DNA of 21,071 bases from the NCBI GenBank assembly GCA_036244855.1, contig BQKZ01003037.1:25049-46119 (forward strand), read 5' to 3'. The position numbers were made by a program, and so were the translations under genes. This document shows, piece after piece, positions 18,201-21,071 of the stretch. This DNA is from Temnopleurus reevesii. Taxonomy: Eukaryota > Echinodermata > Echinoidea > Temnopleuroida > Temnopleuridae. How positions within the stretch are numbered: position 1 is the stretch's first letter; each line of letters opens with the position of its first letter. The notes under the pieces were generated by a model, which saw only the letters and a list, made by a program, of their open reading frames with translations, had not been told where the DNA came from and made no database searches.

Positions 18201-19534
18201 GAAATTCCTGATTTTTATCCTGATCAAGCAAGCTTCCTGAGAGGTAGTTTTTATAGTTCCTAGGACATAAATTTTAAAAGTAATATTTCAGTGTTAATCT
18301 AGTGCGCAGAAACTTCTATGAAGCTGTGTAACAACAGTTTTCATAATCATACAGTTGAAGCGCATTCTAAAGATCACTCGTATGCTCTTGTTTTAAGGTG
18401 ATTTTCCTGGTCCCATCTCTTTGCTCTCTACTGTACTTTGGCTCTGATATAACAAGGTTTCAAAAGAAATATGTGCAACTTGATCCACGGACCTTGTTAT
18501 AATGAGGTCCCTCTGTACTAATACTAACCAGTAACGGATGACTTGATAGGTCTGAAGTACGTCCCTCCAAAGCTGCCAGCCTGAAGGACTTCCTTGGGGC
18601 TCATATTAGGTCTCATCTCTGGGTAGTCAGAAAACACTAACTCCCCCTTAGCGTTTCTCTTTGGTAGAGCCTCGGTGTACCCCTGCTCCTTGCGAATGAC
18701 TTCCTCCTCAGAGCTGCCACCTTTTGAGCTGCTCCCTTTCACTGTGTGAGACGTAAAATAATAATAAATACATGAAGAAATTCAGTCATTTCTCTAACAA
18801 GGTTAGAAGTGCTACAGTTATGTAATAGAGTTTCCAAATACTGTAAAGTAAATTATATAATAATTGCTCTGCAACAAGCATTACACAATAAGAGATGGGG
18901 AAAATAAACAACTATAAATTCACTTTGGACAATTTTTTTTCAGTCAAGAAATTCCTTGTGGTTGTGGGGTGGAAAATAAGCTTTATAGTCAAGATGGTAA
19001 GCATGACTGAAAAAAAAGAGCTCAAGCAACACTCAGTAAATCATCAAAATTATTGGAGAGAGGAAAGGCAAATTCAATGAAGCCTGTGCACTGAAGTTTA
19101 TATACAGTACTGATTCCGCCACTGACCCTAATAATTACAACACATATAAGTTGATATAGAATAATTCAAATTATCAAATTTATGTATCTTCATATTTTTA
19201 GACAAAATAATAGTTGTATAAATTACAACATTATCAAAGGAGTGAGAAACTTACAAGTAAATATGATGCTCTTGATAGTGGATCAAGAGAGCAAAATAAA
19301 TTTACTTGCCATGTTTATGCTTTTTCAGGTCACGTACGAGAAAAAAATATTTACAAAGAATCTTAAATTGATAGATTAAAGTATACCTTTTGACTCAGCC
19401 TTCACTTGTTTTACAGCATTCTTCTTGGCAGGAACCTCCGCTTGTTTCTTCTTGGTGACTTTTCCCTCTTTTATCTTCTTATCCTTGCTTGTTTTTGATG
19501 GAGCAGATTTAGCTTTTATATCTGACTTCCCCAT
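14998..19534 (-). CDS. Conserved protein of unknown function, 263 aa (five exons, complete)
   Basis: On the - strand, exons 19534-19387, 18741-18529, 17764-17694, 16589-16459 and 15226-14998 join with matching phases (1, 1, 0, 2) into 263 codons plus TAG. The ATG sits in an excellent context (GCACCATGG). Residues 1-62 are low-complexity: about 20 Lys with Ala and Ser, then a Ser/Gly/Glu stretch; this part is likely disordered and could act as a nuclear-type basic tail. Residues 71-143 hold FSDYPEMRPNMSP, GGTYFRPIKSSVTGEKYSGV and WKELPKNWLEGL. Residues 161-263 hold a dense Trp/Cys/Arg block: CGGSLEMWESSGWI, DPYGWFMWYCRFYLGRR, DDERQVGRW, GRWRNNL and SPVVRQTLQHWGYRLT. No enzyme motif, membrane segment or signal peptide is visible. 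I have an impression of homologues across eukaryotes (fungi, algae, protists) with the DPxGWFxWYCRxxxGRR core, but cannot name the family. Confidence 0.88.
15632..15929. repeat. Foldback structure with ~47-base inverted arms around a tRNA-like SINE head
   Basis: The left arm 15632-15680 (TTGTGTTGGGTGGATAAATA, ATTGAATAATTCTTGCCTTA, TCTCAACAC) is the reverse complement of 15882-15929 with a one-base mismatch near the inner edge. The AAAAATCATTCAATTGA that follows the left arm also follows the right arm in direct orientation, so the arm itself looks flipped between two direct copies. Each arm starts GTGTTG and ends CAACAC. It lies in intron 4 of the - strand gene. Confidence 0.85.
15752..15823 (+). 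pseudogene. tRNA-like sequence (SINE head or tRNA pseudogene)
   Basis: The order is tRNA-like: an acceptor arm with five of seven pairs, D-arm GTC/GAC with TAGTGGTAA loop, anticodon stem CCTG/CAGG with a T-T mismatch around CTACTCA, T-arm GTGGG/CCTAC with TTCGATT. Box A (TGGTCTAGTGG) and box B (GGTTCGATTCC) are intact. The apparent anticodon ACT would mean serine, but there is no long variable arm, so a functional tRNA is unlikely. Most likely it is the head of a SINE. Confidence 0.6.
16140..16342. mobile_element. MITE-like element, ACTGTAAAAGC end family, copy 3
   Basis: The ends CTGTAAAAAAAGTATTTTCG and AATATTGGCTTTTACAG face each other. CAAATTCAGTGAATT near its right end is shared with copy 2. 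It lies in intron 4 of the - strand gene. Confidence 0.55.
16459..16589 (-). CDS. Unknown-function gene, exon 4 (Trp/Cys-rich core)
   Basis: The acceptor is CCACGGTACAG and the donor TGTAG|GTAAGT, phase 2. It encodes VASSPYRQEVNTYKVKCGGS then LEMWESSGWIDKQDPYGWFM and WYC. It holds four Trp residues and two Cys; the DPYGWFMWYC core looks like the most conserved part of the protein. Confidence 0.9.
16605..16897 (-). mobile_element. tRNA-derived SINE, same family, in intron 3
   Basis: Box B GGTTCGAATCC on the - strand (near 16828-16838), the body TTGTGCTGCACTCAACCCAG and the tail TAGCGC/TATATAAGAATTATAAT match the SINE at 7478 along its length. It starts 15 bases above the acceptor end of exon 4, so the insertion sits almost on the splice site region. 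Confidence 0.75.
16962..17127. mobile_element. Foldback/MITE element, GGTTTGCRATYAAT family, copy 2
   Basis: AAAGGTTTGCAATCAATAAC and TTAGTGATTAATTGCAAACC mirror each other, with GGAGCCC and GGGCCCT at the edges. It is the reverse-oriented partner of the element at 8350, in intron 3 of the - strand gene. Confidence 0.75.
17517..17665. mobile_element. MITE-like element, GGTGTTTCACCA end family
   Basis: The left end GGCGGTGTTTCACCAAAATA and the right end ATGGTGAACCGC form imperfect inverted ends. Inside, ACTGGTATCTGTTCTTGTGC faces GCGCAAGAACTGATACCAGT in the opposite sense. It lies in intron 3 of the - strand gene. Confidence 0.7.
17694..17764 (-). CDS. Unknown-function gene, exon 3
   Basis: A short 71-base exon that completes Gly121 and reads EKYSGVWKELPKNWLEGLEI then SKQ. 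The acceptor TTTGTTCCAAG and the donor CAG|GTGAGA are both good. Phase closes at 0. Confidence 0.88.
18429..18515. mobile_element. Degraded pogo-like MITE beside exon 2 of the - strand gene
   Basis: GATATAACAAGGTTTC and GGACCTTGTTATAATGAGG facing in opposite senses, with CTGTA at both edges, resemble the element at 9760. It lies 8 bases below the six-base donor motif of exon 2 (18528-18523). Confidence 0.55.
18529..18741 (-). CDS. Unknown-function gene, exon 2
   Basis: The acceptor is CTCACACAG, and the first two bases complete a Val codon. The exon encodes residues 50-120 (KGSSSKGGSSEEEVIRKEQG ... GGTYFRPIKSSVT) and ends with donor G|GTTAGT in phase 1. An in-frame ATG is absent near the exon start, so translation must come from exon 1. 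Confidence 0.88.
19387..19534 (-). CDS. Unknown-function gene, exon 1 (Lys-rich N-terminus)
   Basis: It starts MGKSDIKAKSAPSKTSKDKK and is almost entirely Lys, Ala, Ser, Val and Gln for 49 codons. The donor is AAAG|GTATAC, phase 1. The first ATG after the putative 5' UTR acceptor has a GCACCATGG context. Confidence 0.85.
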
Positions 19535-19552
19535 GGTGCAAAAGGCCGGATT
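19535..19552 (-). other. 5' UTR segment after a putative leader intron
   Basis: On the - strand, the pyrimidine-rich stretch CGCTTTTTTAAAGGTTTC runs into GCTACAG, a plausible acceptor 18 bases before the ATG. A strong donor CGCGAG|GTGAGC lies at 20456/20455 in the CpG-rich block upstream. The two could bound a ~900-base leader intron. This is inferred from splice-site quality only. Confidence 0.35.
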
Positions 19553-19660
19553 CTGTAGCAGAAACCTTTAAAAAAGCGAAATAATATAAATAATTTTAAA
19601 AAATACAAATAATTATTAGGTGAATATACTCTTATCATCTGAAGTAAAAGGTTTGGCGCG

Positions 19661-19773
19661 CTAATGGCAATGCACTTTCGTATCCAGCGGCACTGTTGCC
19701 GGTGTACACACGAAGGGAGGTTTCAAGAACGAGGCATCTCCATCCTCATGGCTGGATACGAAAGTGCATTAGC
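19661..19773. repeat. Inverted repeat (hairpin) just upstream of the - strand gene
   Basis: The left arm 19661-19688 and right arm 19751-19773 share a perfect 19-base complementary core (ATGCACTTTCGTATCCAGC). Outside the core both arms continue with GCTAAT, the left arm carrying six extra bases. The loop of about 62 bases is GC-richer than the flanks. It lies 127 bases upstream of the start codon. Confidence 0.85.
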
Positions 19774-20039
19774 ACCAAAGGTTTTACCTTTCAATACCAA
19801 GAAAAACATAGATAGAATATGCGAACATTTCGAGGGAGGCATTTTTATTTTTTGAAGAGACATTTGGACAACTTTTTTGATGCTGATAAATGTGCTATGA
19901 TTACCAGACTCAGAATATCCTGAATATACAGTGAAGAGAAAGAAGTTATATCAGTTTAATAAAAAGGAAAGATAAGTAAATGTCAAATAAAGCCCCCCCC
20001 CCAACATGCCCCCCAAAAAGGCCAAAAAAGCTAGCTGGC

Positions 20040-20500
20040 AATTCATCGACCTCCATGCAGCGCCGCGCCAGAAATTAAAAACTTGTTTTACTTTAGTTTT
20101 AGACTCAAAATGTTAATAAAAATCATTCACCTCAACTCAGCCCGAGTCTCACTCGCAACCCTGGATTTCAGCAAGAAAATGCTCGTGCAGCAGTGCCCTC
20201 TCTCCAATAAAACAGACAAACGTCTTGCCAAAATCTCCAAATACCGAAGACGGGCACCAGTGTAAGTTCATGTAAACTCGAACTGCTCAAGAATCGATTG
20301 GTCGATTTCTGTGAGCTCGAGCGATGTTTATGAAACGCTGAACGCGAAAAATGACGCTTGTTATGCAATCACTATTTCGCTGATCCCGAGTCTTGCATTA
20401 CGAGTTTGATATTTTGTGCAGCTGCAAAATATCGGGGTTTCCCCCCTGAGCTCACCTCGCGCGCAGCACTGCACTGTGAGCAGAAGGGACAAAGGATTTT
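20040..20500 (-). promoter_or_regulatory. CpG-richer block, putative promoter region of the - strand gene
   Basis: Unlike its surroundings, this block has frequent CpG (GCGCCGCGCC near 20060, CTCGCGCGCAG near 20456). It lies 0.5-1 kb upstream of the ATG at 19534 and contains a good - strand donor at 20455. I see no TATA box at a convincing position. It may be a shared divergent promoter if the + strand open frame at 20110-20261 is a real exon. Confidence 0.35.
20110..20261 (+). CDS. Speculative first exon of a divergent gene
   Basis: ATG at 20110 opens a frame reading MLIKIIHLNSARVSLATLDF then SKKMLVQQCPLSNKTDKRLA and KISKYRRRAP. It runs straight into a perfect donor (GT|GTAAGT at 20262) just before a stop. 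Base composition is coding-like and richer in GC than flanking DNA. I do not recognise the product and no downstream exon is visible before the window ends, so it may be chance. Confidence 0.22.
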
Positions 20501-20550
20501 GGACAAAGTGAACAACTTCATTAGTGTTGTCACGATACTAGCTTCATGAA

Positions 20551-21071
20551 CACAAAGAAAGTGGCTTCCCTATTCATTATTGGGTGCTTGTTTGACATTT
20601 CTAAGCACAATAAAAGCGGAGGAAACTTCTTTTGTGTTAGCTGAATGAAGCTGTTTATTACTAATTTGTCCACAATTCTCTATTCCTTATGATTACAAAC
20701 AGTCGTCATATAGAAAAGGATCTTCAAGTTTCTTTCAAAGAGAGATTTTCATTTTGGCTGAATCATGATTTGCATCAGATCATTCCCAGTAATGCTGAAT
20801 AATTTAGTTGATAGTAATTAAAAAATCATGATCAAAGGCTTTTTCGACCGGCATTGTACTTTTCTTGATTGATTTTTCATCTAAGCTAACAGCTAGCTCA
20901 TAGTTTTTGTTTGTTTTTCCTTGTTTTTTTTCAATGAACTTGTCATCATTGCATTCGATTTTTCCAATATAAACATGATCAAAATTGCAAGTAAAAATAA
21001 TCGCAATGCTCCCTTATTGTTGCTGAATATAATGGTATGTAGTGGTTTGTTGGCCGGTGAGCCCCCCCCCC
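20551..21071. other. No feature seen
   Basis: AT-rich, no usable frame, splice-site pair or repeat that I can support. It ends in a C-run at the window edge. Confidence 0.6.

Noticed and set aside
1..21071. CRISPR array, operon or bacterial features
   Set aside because: The introns, SINEs and MITEs are eukaryotic; no regularly spaced identical repeats with unique spacers occur.

Overview
The window is eukaryotic nuclear DNA: AT-rich, intron-rich, with GT-AG introns, very few long open frames and many short interspersed elements. The coding exons, the SINE tails (TATATAGCGC type) and the many short inverted-repeat elements suggest a marine invertebrate deuterostome, most likely a sea urchin or relative. 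The protein families fix it only as a metazoan; the finer placement is inference.

Two genes can be read. (1) On the + strand, five exons between 4605 and 8127 join in frame to give the C-terminal ~244 residues of GDAP2 (ganglioside-induced differentiation-associated protein 2): the acidic linker and the whole CRAL-TRIO (Sec14-like) domain up to the stop. The N-terminal macro-domain exons are not in the window and probably lie to the left. (2) On the - strand, five exons between 19534 and 14998 join in frame to give a complete 263-residue protein with a Lys-rich N-terminus and a Trp/Cys/Arg-rich C-terminal half. I recognise it only as a conserved family of unknown function. The two genes converge, with about 7 kb of repeat-filled DNA between their stop codons.

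Layout: 1-4604 is intron or intergenic DNA with a local duplication, a G-run/inverted-repeat element and low-complexity tracts. 4605-8127 is the GDAP2 3' part. 8128-9185 holds GDAP2 3' flank, a foldback element, a dead LINE reverse-transcriptase end and a SINE. 9186-14877 is intergenic with MITEs of several families and one CpG-rich island-like block. 14878-19552 is the - strand gene with SINE and MITE insertions in its introns. 19553-20550 is a CpG-richer putative promoter and 5' UTR region. 20551-21071 is featureless AT-rich DNA.

The most unusual observation is that three separate exon boundaries of GDAP2 have been locally duplicated with their splice sites. The CRAL-TRIO core exon end is repeated in up to five tandem copies at a ~138-bp period, two of them nearly intact. 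The penultimate exon end is copied downstream. The last-exon acceptor is duplicated so that an alternative last exon with a different C-terminus could be used.
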